The notes beneath the pieces were generated by a model that worked only from the letters and a program-made list of their open reading frames with translations, did no database searches and had not been told where the DNA came from. A stretch of 64,000 nucleotides of DNA, taken from contig CM034303.1 of assembly GCA_019925795.1 (NCBI GenBank), positions 1,736,001 to 1,800,000 on the forward strand, given 5' to 3'. Shown piece after piece: positions 10,855-23,100 of this stretch. Position 1 is the stretch's first letter, and every line of letters begins with the position of its first letter. A program made the position numbers and the translations under genes. The stretch comes from Dendrobium chrysotoxum (taxonomy: Eukaryota; Streptophyta; Magnoliopsida; Asparagales; Orchidaceae).

Positions 10855-11164
10855 TTAGTTTTGTTGATTTAGGGAAGTTGATCTTTGCTCGTTGATCAAG
10901 TTAGGTGGTTCGGTAGCACCAGCTGGGGTTTCTGGGCGGGGTGTGCTAATGCTAGCATTTATGAAATCGTCAGGATTTCCATCCCATTGTTCAGCTTCAA
11001 TTAGAATTAAGAAATCGAAATAATCGTGATTCCAAGAGAAGTTGGAAATGTAAGAAATGGGAATAAAGATTAATGTGAAGATCAGAATGAAGGATACATG
11101 GTGTGCTCCACATATCTGTGATACTGACGCCAGTCTCTGATAGTAGCCAGTAGTCGGCATCCGT
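10855..11164 (-). CDS. E2F: E2F exons 13-14 (residues 404-471): RBR-binding domain and tail
   Basis: Exon 13 (11164-11098) follows a good acceptor, TTTTTGTGCCTCAG, in phase 0. It encodes TDADYWLLSETGVSITDMW, the conserved RBR-contacting segment. A 103-bp intron (11097-10995; donor AT|GTATCC, acceptor ATTGAAG) leads to exon 14. Exon 14 encodes an acidic, Pro/Thr-rich tail (EQWDGNPDDFINASISTPRP...) to a TAA at 10857-10855. The small intron is inferred: without it the frame would run on in an unconserved sequence to a stop at 10997. Confidence 0.8.
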
Positions 11165-14100
11165 CTGAGGCACAAAAATATAGTAATGCAAATGAGTGTT
11201 CCTCATATTGATCAAAATTTGGTCCAAATGGATTTGCTTTCAGATCAATGTAATATGAAAGTTAATTAATTAATCATTATTGCGTACTGGATCTTCGTAC
11301 AATGCTAAAACGTTAAACCTTATATTTCTCTACCGCCGACTGTTGCGTCCTGGAGTAGTCGCGGCGGTAGAGAAATATAAGGTTTAATGTCTTAGCATTG
11401 TACGAAGATCCAGTACGCAACAATCATATAGCGGGTATTTCTAGATAACATTTATCCAGGAAGATTTAATTGAATGTTGCTTCAATTTGAGGCATATAAA
11501 TAATAATCGTAAAGATGAGTGGTGGAGATGCCTGCTTTCATAGTCGTTTTTTAATTGTGGTTATTTAGACAATCTATGCCTTTTGGACTTCAACGTCGTA
11601 AATTCGTGTAACACTTTATTAGGCACTTGTTCATGATTTTTTTCCTTTTTTTAATTTGATAGTCTATTATTGAAATCCTATAATATAAATAGGGTTTATA
11701 GGGATGGAGTTCATCAAGTTGTGTCATGCTATGCTATAAGTAATAAAGAAATTATATTATTTGTCATGGATGCGAATTTCTTCTCACCAGTAGCTGCACA
11801 AACAAAGCTTACAAACTGCCTCTCTTGCACACTTTCTCGCAATCTATCACATTCTTCACGCCACAACTGCGTAGCTATAGCCACAAAAGCACAGCCATGC
11901 TTTTCTGGTCATTTTTGCATGCCACAACAACTGTGAGATTCTCACAATCCGAACCGGATACTCGAATTAACGAGACGTAAACGGATGATCGGACGGTTAA
12001 TTCATTTATTTAACTTATACTTAAACAATTAACAATAACATCATCTTATACTATGCAATATTGAATACTTCTTATTTATCAAATCAATATTTCTTAATTA
12101 ATTACCTCAAGGAATATTTCCTTCTTTCAATAAATCTTTTCTTTCTTCAATGTTAAATCGAGGCTTAAAATAATTGAATTCTTCCTACGACAATAATATT
12201 TTATTCTTTCAATTAGAGAAATAAAATTATATAAATTTCCTTCTCTCAATTTGAACAGCAAATAAGAAAAATAAGAAATTAAAATCACTTACACTTTGTC
12301 GTTAGAAATGAAGAAATTTCCAAACCCAAGTTTTTTCTCTTTCTCCTTCAGACTTTCTTCTTTTACCTTCGAAGGCATTTATCCTTTCTTAGACTTAAAT
12401 CATTGTTTAAATTGCGCAATATGAGGCTCGCCTTGAAGCCTGCCTCAGCGCAATTCCAATGAAAAATGCCTCGAGGCATACGCCGCAAGCTTTTTTTATG
12501 AAACTTACGCCTCAACTTGGTTGAGACCCGCCTTGAGGCTTGCCTCGCCTCGCTAGCATGAGTTGTAGGCCTCACCCTATTTATATATTTTTAATAAATT
12601 TACCTAAATCCTAAGCTAAAGCCCCGAACAAATCTCAACTTCATGGATCCCTGAACTGTAACAACTTCCTCTAAATTGCCTCGACCTCCAGCTCGCCGTC
12701 TTCGTCATAGCCACCACCGTTGTAGCCACCGTCAGGGACCTGATCACTTGAAATCCGCACGCAACCACCACCTCTTCTAACAATTTTGGAGTATTAATTT
12801 CATCTTTATGTTGGTGAAAAACATTTATAGAAGAGGAAGATGACTAAAATAAATGAAGAAAAAGTAGATTTGGAGGTATTGGACTTCATAGGATGAGGCA
12901 ATGGAGAAACCAATTTGTTATGATGACGATTCAAATAAAAACCCCTCAGTGATGACATTGCAGATGATTTCTGAGTTGTTGCAAACTATTTCAACTTCCT
13001 TTAAAAATTAAATGTGAATTCGTAGGAAACTAAGAAAGATATAATTTGTAGTTGAACTTGATGTTATATGATACTTTACATAATTTCTATATTTAATATT
13101 GTTTTGCTCTTGTAATATTTGAATTTCAATTTTATTTTATTCAATTTATCACTTGCCAATTTATATTTTGTGCAATTTTTGTTTCATATGTATGCCAATT
13201 TATTACTTCACAATTCAATAGAAAGTTAATATGTCATCCTTTAACATATTATTTGAGTATTATATAAAAATTATTTTCAAACTTTTTTTTCATTTTATCT
13301 ATTTTTTTTAATATTTGGGTTTTTTTTTTGCTCTTGTAATATTTGAACTTGAGGCTTATACATTGCCTCATGAACGAAAAAATGTATCAATACCTAATTG
13401 TACAATTTTAAACATTGACTTAATCATAGTAGAATTTTGCATAAAAATGAATAAAGTTGAAAACATATATTCCTTATCTTTCTCCTCTCAGCACAATTTC
13501 CTCTCGACACAACTTCTCACATGTTTTGCTTTCACTGGAGTGAGCGAAATAAAGATATCTCCCATAAGGAGTCGTTACTTTTCACTACAGCACGCGTCCG
13601 TTCACTCGATCACACGATTTGACTTTGTCCGGGAGTGCTCATGCACGCGTTCGGTCTGGTCGGCTTTGCCTGCTCGTTGTCTGCTATTCAAACTGTGTTC
13701 GTGCGACTTATTAAATATGGCTAGCAAGTTCAATTGAACCGGCCAAACCGGTTCTTACAGAGATAACACTATTTCAATAACAAATATTCCTTTGATGGCC
13801 ATCCCAATTGCAACATCATCTCATTCGCAACAGAACCTGATTCTATAACTCGCCATTCTCCATTGACTGCGCAGCCACTAACAATGTAGAGAGACCATTT
13901 AACATGGATCTTTATAGGATTGTCATGCTATGTATGATTAATAAGGAAATCATATTATTTTCCATGGAAGTGAACTTGTTCACGCCCATAGGCCCCCAAA
14001 CCCATACCAAAAATTACCCCTCTTCTACAATTGCCCATAATCTGTCACATTCTTCTTGCTATGCAGATGCAACTATCATCACGACCCTATTTTCTAGTTT

Positions 14101-17100
14101 TTTTTTTTTGCACGCCAAGGCAACATCGAGATAGCATTGCCTCAACAATGAATATTCCTATGACTGTCATCACAATAGCGCCTCGTTTCTAGCATCGCTT
14201 GACTCCATCACCAACCATTCTCCATCAACCTTCGCAACCACCAACAATATAGAGAAACCATCTTAAGATGCAGCCATAGCTTTTTAATGTTTGACCCAAC
14301 TATAATAAGATATAATCTATATTGAAGTTTGGATAATTGCATAATTGTGACAAGTCTTAAAACCTGCATAAACAAAGAATGGCTTGATCCTTGTGCAATT
14401 CCAATACTTCTTTAGTCCTAAGAAGGTTATATCATTACTTCAAACATTTGTCAATTGGCAAATCTAACAGCATCAATAGACCATGAATTTCTTATTCCCT
14501 ACTTGACGATAAATAAAATTTGATTTTTAGAACCAAATATTTTTCCATTATTGATCTTAGAAACAATTATCATAACATAAAACTTAAAGACTTACAAAAT
14601 AAGTGGAAAGCTAAATTTAAGATGCCGAATGAATTTTTTGAATGTTTTGTGTTAGAATATTTGAAAGTCAAAGGAATTTATTTTAGAAAAGTATTTTTAA
14701 GAATAAAAGGAGATCATTTGTGATCTTCTCCTATGATTCAGTTTTTAGTTCAGGAAAATATTTTTAGAAATATAAGGAGAGGTTAATTGTGATCTTCTCC
14801 TATGATTTTGTTTCCTAATTTTAGGAGAGAATTAAGCTAGTTAACTATTTCCTTTATTAGTCACTCACTCTTGCGTTCTTCTCCTCATCTTCTTGTTTGC
14901 AATACAAAATTGCCTCATCACAAACATTAAGAATAAGCAATTCAGAAATTTCAAACCTTGGTGACAATGATTCTTCTCCTATTCTAATCACAAGACAAAT
15001 TAAATTGCCATAATTATTTGTAGTGGCCACTATCGATGCTGTTATTCATTTGTGGTAAGGAAAATGATGAGTATCTCATGGGAGCAGCAACCATGTGAGA
15101 GACTATAGATCCAAGTTTCAAAAAGTGAAAGATTGAAAATAGTATGATCATATAATAGCTTATCAATTCCAAAAACAAAAACATAGGTGAAAATTTCTTA
15201 TTGTTTGGGACTATCAAAGAATATGAAATGCAGCCAAAGAGAGTTACTCTAGCTCTGAAAATACTTCAAAGTTGTTTCAGGTTCAATCAATACTTTATGA
15301 CTTTCGCCAAGCAATCTGTTACTCAGCATTACAACACGCTCACACGGTATTAGCAACAACTTGACTTATTCGAAACTCACTCATGGACATATCCGGAAAA
15401 TATAGTAATGTATAAGTAGATTGTGGAACAAAAAAGATTGTTCAAGTTTTTTCTTAGGATTTAATAGGAAGTTGGATAATGTTCGAGGTCAAATCATAGG
15501 CACTAAAACACTAAAAAATCTTGGGGAGAATTTCTCAGAGGTTAGACGTGAAGAAAGTAAACAAGAAAGTGATGATGGGATTTAAGGAAAAACCCGCATC
15601 AACATTAGATGCATCTGCCCTTATTGTCCAATCATCTAATAATAATGGTGGAGATCGTCAGAAACAGGAAAGGCTTTGGTGTGATTACTGTAAGAAACCA
15701 GGTCATTACAAGGAGACTTGCTGGAAACTCCACGACAAACCAATTGATTGGAAACCAAAGCTACAGTTTGATAGGGACAGCAAAGCACATGTGGCTTTCA
15801 ACTCTGAGAGAGCTCCTGTTCCCGAGCCTAGCCCATTTAGCAAAGAGCAAATGGATTTGCTGCAAAAACTGTTTAGTCAAGTTGGCAGTGGTAGCATTAT
15901 TGGGATATGTTTGGTTGCTCAAACATATTCACGTACTAACTTCACTACTAACAAAGGAGACATTAGGTCGTGGATAGTCGACACTGGTGCTTCTGATCAT
16001 ATGGTAGAAGATGCTGCCTATCTCCAAAATTAAGAGCCAAGTAGTGTTCACTCATCTGTTCGTATTGTTCATGGTTCAAATTCTAAAATTGTTGGAATAG
16101 ATTCCATCCAACTTACTAAAGAATTACATCTCAACTCCATCCTCCATGTTACAAGCTTGGATTGTAATCTTTTGTTCAATAGCAAATTGGCTCGTGACTT
16201 TCAATGTGTTGCTAAATGTTATCCAAATTTGTGTGTTTTCAACACTTGAAATTGGGGAAGATGATTGACAGTGTTGAATTGTGCTTCGGGCTCTATCTCC
16301 TCCCACGCGACCGATCCTCAAACCAAGTATCTCAAGCAAGTTGTGTCCAATCTCAGAGTTATTAGAATCTTTTAATTTTGTGCCTAATTCCAATATTAAT
16401 AAAGATAGTAAAATTATATTGTTACATTATCGTCTTGGTCATCCTAAGTTTGTGTATCTTGCAAAATTATTTCTCAAATTATTTATCAATAAAAGTCCTA
16501 CATCTTTTCATTGTGAAACTTGTCAGATTGCAAAGCATACTTGAAGTGTATATCCTCAAATTTCATACAAACCTTCAACTGCATTTTCTTTGATCCATAG
16601 TGATGTGTGTGGCCCCTCAACAACAACAACAACAACATCAACATCAAGCCTTTGTCCCACTACGTGGAGTCAGCTACATGAATCCTTTTTCTCCATTATG
16701 TCCTGTTAAAAGTCAAATTCACGTTTAAATCTAATAAAGAAAGATTATTTCTAATATTTTCTAACCAAGTCTTTTTAGGTCTACCTCTACCTTTCTTAAC
16801 ATAAGTCAAATCTAATACCTCTACTTTCCTAACCGGGTCATCGGAAGGCCGTCATTTTATGTGACCAAACCATCTAAGGCGACTCTCTCTAATCTTATCG
16901 TCCACTGGAGATACTCCAACCTTTTCACGTATATGCTCATTTCGTATCCTATCTCTAAGGGTAAAGCCACTCATCCACCTGAGCATCCTCATCTTTGGAA
17001 CACTTAACTTAGTATTATGCTTCTCTTTTAATGGCCAACATTTGGCACCATAAAGCATTGCAGGTCTCACCACCATCTTATAGAATTTTTCCTTAAGTTT

Positions 17101-20100
17101 GAGGGGGACTTTTCCATCACACAACAAGCCCGATGCATTCCTCCATTTCAATCATCCAACTTGAATTCTGATGATAATATCCCCATCTATTTCACCATCA
17201 CTCTGAACAATAGATCCAACATATCTAAAATATGTACTCTTATTAATGACTTGATCGCCCAAAGTCACAATCCCCTCAATGATAAAAAAATTTCAAGCAC
17301 TAAATGGTTTGTGACGTTTGTTGAAGATCAAACAAGAATTACTTGGGTTTTTCCTTACGAAAGAAAAGTCTAAGTTCGGGCAAACTTTTCAAACATTCAA
17401 TCTTATGGTTCAAAATCAATTGAACTTTAGAATTCAAGTACTTAAGTCAAACAATGCTAGGGAATACTTCACTAGTCTTAATACCTATCTTCATAATAAT
17501 GGGATTCTCCACATAAGTTCGATTGGCACCCCTCAACAAAATGGAGCAGCTAAGCGCAAGAATAGACATCTCTTGGAGGTTGCCAGATGTCTTATGTTTT
17601 CCTCTAATGTTCCAAATTATTTCTGGAGAGAAGCCATTTTCACAGCTATCTATTTGATCAATCGCACATCATTCATAGTCCTTAATTTTCAATCTCCACA
17701 TCAACTTCTTCTAAAAAATTTTCTCACACCCATGCAACTTCGTTTGATTTATCACTGAAGGTATTTGGTTGCACAACATTTGTTCATGTGTGTCCTGAAC
17801 ACCGTAGCAAATTTGATCCTAGAGACAATAAGTGTATTTTTCTAGGATGCTCTCCAACTTAAAAAGGGTACAAATGTTATTCTCCAACCAACAAAAGATT
17901 TTAAACCACAATGGATGTCTCTTTCTTTGAGCATGTATCCTTCTATCCCAAATCCCATGTTCAAGGAGAGAGCATGAATGAACATCAAGTTTGGGAGTTC
18001 TTTCTCGAGTTTATGCCCTTTGCCCACTCAGAGTCACCAAGTTCATCTCAACCTGTGCTTGTTCCCAAAGACCATACACAAGACTTGTCCACACCCATGC
18101 ATGTTCAGTGATCAGTCCAACCCACAAATGTTTCTTCTCCCTTGCCTTCTCAATCTGTGCCTCCACAACTTGCTAATGAGAATTTTCAAGTCTACATCAA
18201 GAAGAGGAAAATATGAGCTATAGTACGGATCACAACAAGCATGTGATCAAGATATTGACTCAATTTCAAGTCCACCTGAAGAAAACATAGGTACGAATAA
18301 GGTTGGAGATATTCGAATTCCCAACATTAATGACTCACCATGTTGATTGCATTGTGGAAAGGTGTTGGGAGATGTACAAGCCATCCAATTGAGAATAATG
18401 TTACTTATGAAGGGCTATCACCATCTTACAAAGCATTTCTTATTTCCCTTGATGATATCCAGATTCCTTGCACAATACAAGAGGCATTACTAAATTTAGA
18501 GTGCAAGAAGGCAATACTAGATGAGATTGATGTACTTGAGAAGAATGAAACATGGACTATTAATGATTTGCCAGCTGAAAAAGACTCATAGGCTCCAAGT
18601 GGATTTTCACTATAAAGTACAAAGTAGTTGGATCAGTTGAGAGATTTAAGGCTCGATTGGTAGCTAAAAGATTTACACAATCCAATAGGATAGACTATCA
18701 AGAAACTTTTGCTCATGCCGCAAAGCTTAACACTATCAGAATTCTTCTCTTATTGGTTGTCAACCAAGATTGATACTTGCAACAACTAGACATAAAAATG
18801 TCTTTCTAAATGGTGACCTCCAAAAAGAAGTATACATAAAAATGCCACCTGGTTTTGAAAAAGCTATGGCAAAGAATCAAATTTGCAAACTCAAGAAGTC
18901 CTTGTACTGTCTTAGGCTTCGTTTGGTTTTTTTAGCTTTTCCGTTTCAAAAAACGTCGCTCCAAGTAATGGAGGTTTTAAATGGAGAAGCTAATACCATA
19001 ATGCTTCTCAAAACAATAAAGAAATGGAGTTTCTGAAAAAGCACGTGTCACATTCAAACAGCGAAAAAGAAAAAATTATACCGTTTTAAAATGGAAAAAG
19101 CACTAGAAACGGACAAACAAACCAGGCCTTAAACAATCTCCCCGAGCCTGATTTGAAAAATTCACAAAGGCTGTTTTGAAGCTAGGCTACATACATGGTC
19201 AAGCTAATAATACTCTATCTGTCAAGAAATCTCATGATGGAAAATTTGATATATTGATAGTCTATGTTGATGATATTATTCAATCTAGGAATGATGGGGA
19301 GGAATTACAAAACTTGAAGTATTTGTCAGAATAGTTTGAAGTTAAAGATCTTAGAAATCTTAAATATTTTCTTAGAATGGAAGTGGCTATATCAAGAAAG
19401 GGCATTGTTGTTTCTCAAAGGAAATATATTCTAAATCTTCTTACGGAGACTGGTATGCTTGGATGCAAACCTATTGATACTCCTATGGATAGTTAGAAAA
19501 AACTTGGCACCAAGAAAGAAAGTACATTTGTAGATAGTGAGAGATATCAGAGACTTGTTGGACGTCTAATCTATCTTTCATGCACTCGGCCAAATATTGG
19601 TTTTGCAGTGAGTGTTGTAAGTCAATTCATGCACAATCCAACAGAGGAACACATGGAAAGCGATCTACAGGATTCTTAGATACTTGAAGATGACACAAAG
19701 GAAAGGCCTATTCTTCAAAAAACAGAGAATCGTGACACCGAAGTGTATTCAATTGCATATTGGGCAAGAAAGATCATTAATAGACAATCAACTTCTGGGT
19801 ATTGTTCTTTTGTCTGAAGTACTCATGTTACTTAGAGGAGTAAGAAGCAATCAGTGGTAACAAAAAATAATGCAAAAGCTAAGTCAGCGCCTTGGTAGAA
19901 GAAATTTGTAAAGAGATTTGGATTAAAAAAATGTTCTTAGTGAACTGGGACAAATAAGTTCATCTCCTATTCTGATGATGCATGATAATTAGACAATTAT
20001 CAGCATAAGTAAGAATCTCGTGCATCATGACGGGACTAAGCATGCTAAAATTGATGGACACTTCATCATAAAGAATGTGACTAGTAAGACTATTAAATTG

Positions 20101-23100
20101 AAATATATTTCTACGAAGCAACAAATTGCAACATGCTCACCAAAGCTCTACCTAGACCTAACTTTTGAAGAGCTAATTTGCAAGCTTGAATTATATGATA
20201 TATATTCTCCAACTTGATAGGAAATGTTGAATATTTAAAAGTCAAATTTAAGGAATTTATTTTATGAAAGTATTTTTAAGAATAAAAGGAGAGATCAATT
20301 GCCATCTTCTCCTATGATTCTATTTTTATTTTAGGAAAATATTTTTAGGAATAAAAGGAGAAATTAATTGTGATCTTCTCCTATGATTTTGTTTCCTAAT
20401 TTTAGGAGAGAATTAAGCTAGTTAGTTATTTCCTTTATTAGACACTCTTTTAGTATATATATGTAGATGTAGTACCTTTTTAAATAGCATTGCCTCAACA
20501 ACAAAAATTCCTATGACTTGTGAAACCCCTTAAGTAAATAAAGCTAAACTCCTAAACATTGAAGCGTCTTTTAGTGTAATTGTTGAAATTTTATTTAAGA
20601 AACTCTGCAGTTATGCGTGCTCATCCCATAGAAATCCTAAGATTGGGGACCTCCTGAGAAATTACACCAACATGACAAAATCGTGAGACCCTTAGGCCAA
20701 AGCAGACAATATCTCAATAGTTAAGAGTTTGTGCTATTACAAATGATATCAGAGCAATACAACAACTGGAAGATAGGAACTAAGTGTCATATAAGACAAA
20801 GTTCGGCGTTGCGAGAGTCACCACTTGAACTTGTAAGGGCCACTTCTAAAATCCTATTTTCCTGGTGGATGATTTTGGAATAAAGATACTAACAAGAAGT
20901 CAGTTACTTAAGTGGAGGAGATTGTAAAACCCCTTAAGTAAAAAGAAGTTAAACTCTTAAACATTGAGGCGTCTTTTGGTGTAATTGTTAATTTCATTAA
21001 AAAAAACTCTGTAGTTAAGCGTGCTCATTCCTAAAAATTGTTGGGATAGGTGACCTAGAAAGTTACACCAACTGGACAAAACCGTGAGGCCCTTAGACCA
21101 AAACGAGCAATATCTCGATAGTTAAGAGTTTGGGCTGTTATAAATGTTATTGGAGCAATACACCAGCCACAAGATGAAAACTAAGTGTCATATAAGACAA
21201 AGTGCTACGCCTTTGGAGCCATCGCTTGAACCCTGTATGGGACAAAGTGCTACGTGGCGGGAGTCGCAACTTGAACTTGTACGAGCCACCTCTAGAATCC
21301 TATCTGTCTTGTGAATAATTTTGGGATAAAGATAATGACAAGGACGTCAGTTACTTAAGTGAGAGAGATTGTGAAATCCCTTAAGTAAAAAGAAGTTAAA
21401 CTCTTAAACATCAATGCGCCTTTTGGTGTAATGGTTGGAATTTCTTTAAGAAACTCTGCAGTTAAGCATACACATCCCGAAGAAATCCTGGGATTGGTGA
21501 CCTCCTGGGAAGTTATATCAACAAGACAAAATGCTACACCATGGGAGCCACCTCTTGAATCCTGTATGAAACAAAGTGCTATGTGGTGAGAGTCTCCACT
21601 TGAACTTGTAGGGGTCATCTCTATAGTCCTATATGTCTAGTGGATGATTATGAAATAAAGATGATGACAAAGACATCAGTTACTTAAGTGGGGGATATTG
21701 TGAAACCTCTTAAGTAGAAAGAAGTTAAACTCTTAAATATCGAACCGTCTTTTGGTGTAATGGTCGAAATTTCTTTAAAAAAACTCTGTAGTTAAGCGTG
21801 CTTATCTCGGAGAAATCTTGAGATGGGTGACCTCCTGGAAAGTTACACCAACATGACAAAATCGTGAGGCCCTTAGGCCAAAGCGGACAATATCTCGATA
21901 ATTAAGAGGTTAGGTTGTTACATGATTGTCATCTCAAATGCAACATCGTCTCATTTCTAGCATCACTTGACTCCATCACCAATCATTTTGTTGGCTCAAG
22001 AAAAATGGCACGAATGCGTGAATCCCGCTTCGCAGCTGTAGGATTCCATTTCCCTTAAGTCAGATTAGAATTAACCAGATTTCCCCTGAGGGTAGTCAGG
22101 GTTTAATTAGATCTGGGGTCCTTACTTCCCATGAGCGCAAGCACTCATAGTTAATTACCTCTCTTAACACGTAAGAGAGAACTCTCGATTAAGGATGAAT
22201 AAATTTTAGGTATTTTTAGTCTCAATTATGAGACAAACGGAGGTAAACCCGATCAAGATCCCATGGTTCCGTCGTCCCGGGTATACCGTAGGTCTCAGTC
22301 TACCAACACTACAATCATTGACCGTAATGTCCAGGGAATCTGATTAGCAGCCATGGGTTGCCTCCTCTCAGGGATCCCGAGTAGATTGAGGTGGTTAGGT
22401 TTGGGTTTTAATTATATTTGAGTTTTGGGGCTTACATCCATTAGAATGCCCAGAAGTTGATTTAATTTGAGAATTTATAACTTCATTTAGAAGTTACACA
22501 GAAATTTGAATTTGGATCAGGACTTACAACTTTCATAGAAAGTAGCCCGTAGATTTAATTTGGAGTGGGGCTTACTGCTCTATTTATGAGTTGCCCAGAG
22601 ATGGGGCTTACGACCTAACTCTACAGCAAGGCTGCCCAGGGGTTTATACGTTTTGTAGAAAATCTTAGAAATTCCACATGCTTTCAACATTGGATCAGTA
22701 TTATAATTACTGTATTTTAAAGCATTATTTAAAGATGACATTCTCTCTTAAAGCAAGAGATGTCCGCATGGTTAGAATTGGGTAGGGACTTATGGCTTTC
22801 ATTAAAAAGTAGCCCGAAGATTTTGGTTGGGTGGTCTTATGGCTTCCTAAGAAGTTGCCTAATGATGGGTCTTATGACCTAGCCCTGTAGGCTAAGTGGC
22901 CCGAGTTGTGGGTCTTACAGCCAAGCTCTATAGACTTGGATGCCCGAGTGAGGGGTCTAGGGTTGTTTTATTGCCTAAACATTTCCCTCGGAGATTGGAC
23001 TTACGGCTTCTATTAGAAGTTGCCGGATATTTTAATTTAGAGTTAGGGTTTAGGTTGATTTTTACCTAAAACTTTCTCCTAGGGTCGGGCTTACGTCTTT

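Larger units (their letters stand above)
14650..20470 (+). mobile_element. Degenerate Copia LTR retrotransposon with two nested insertions
   Basis: The 5' LTR starts at 14650 (TGTTAGAATATTTG) and the 3' LTR at 20225 (TGTTGAATATTTAA). Both share AATAAAAGGAGA and CCTATGATTTTGTTTCC, but the 3' copy is cut at about 20470. In order: gag remnants (about 15240-15760) with the zinc knuckle CDYCKKPGHYKETC; protease WIVDTGASDHM (about 15970); integrase HHCC (about 16420-16545) and core (17300-17750); reverse transcriptase (18480-19480, YVDDI motif near 19265); RNase H to about 20216. The order PR-INT-RT-RH defines Copia. Many stops and frameshifts make it non-autonomous. It lies antisense to E2F. Confidence 0.88.

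Noticed and set aside
10997..11227. Stand-alone small E2F-like gene or solo retro-copied fragment at 11 kb
   Set aside because: It has splice sites, not a start codon, and its phase and residues continue exactly from E2F exon 12. It is better explained as the distant last exons.
11281..11419. A microRNA precursor
   Set aside because: The stem is too long and too perfect and possible target duplications flank it. A MITE is more likely without small-RNA data.
20603..21843. Functional 5S rRNA genes
   Set aside because: Only about the 3' half of a 5S-like sequence is present in each copy, inside LTR-like units with a primer-binding-like site and purine tracts.
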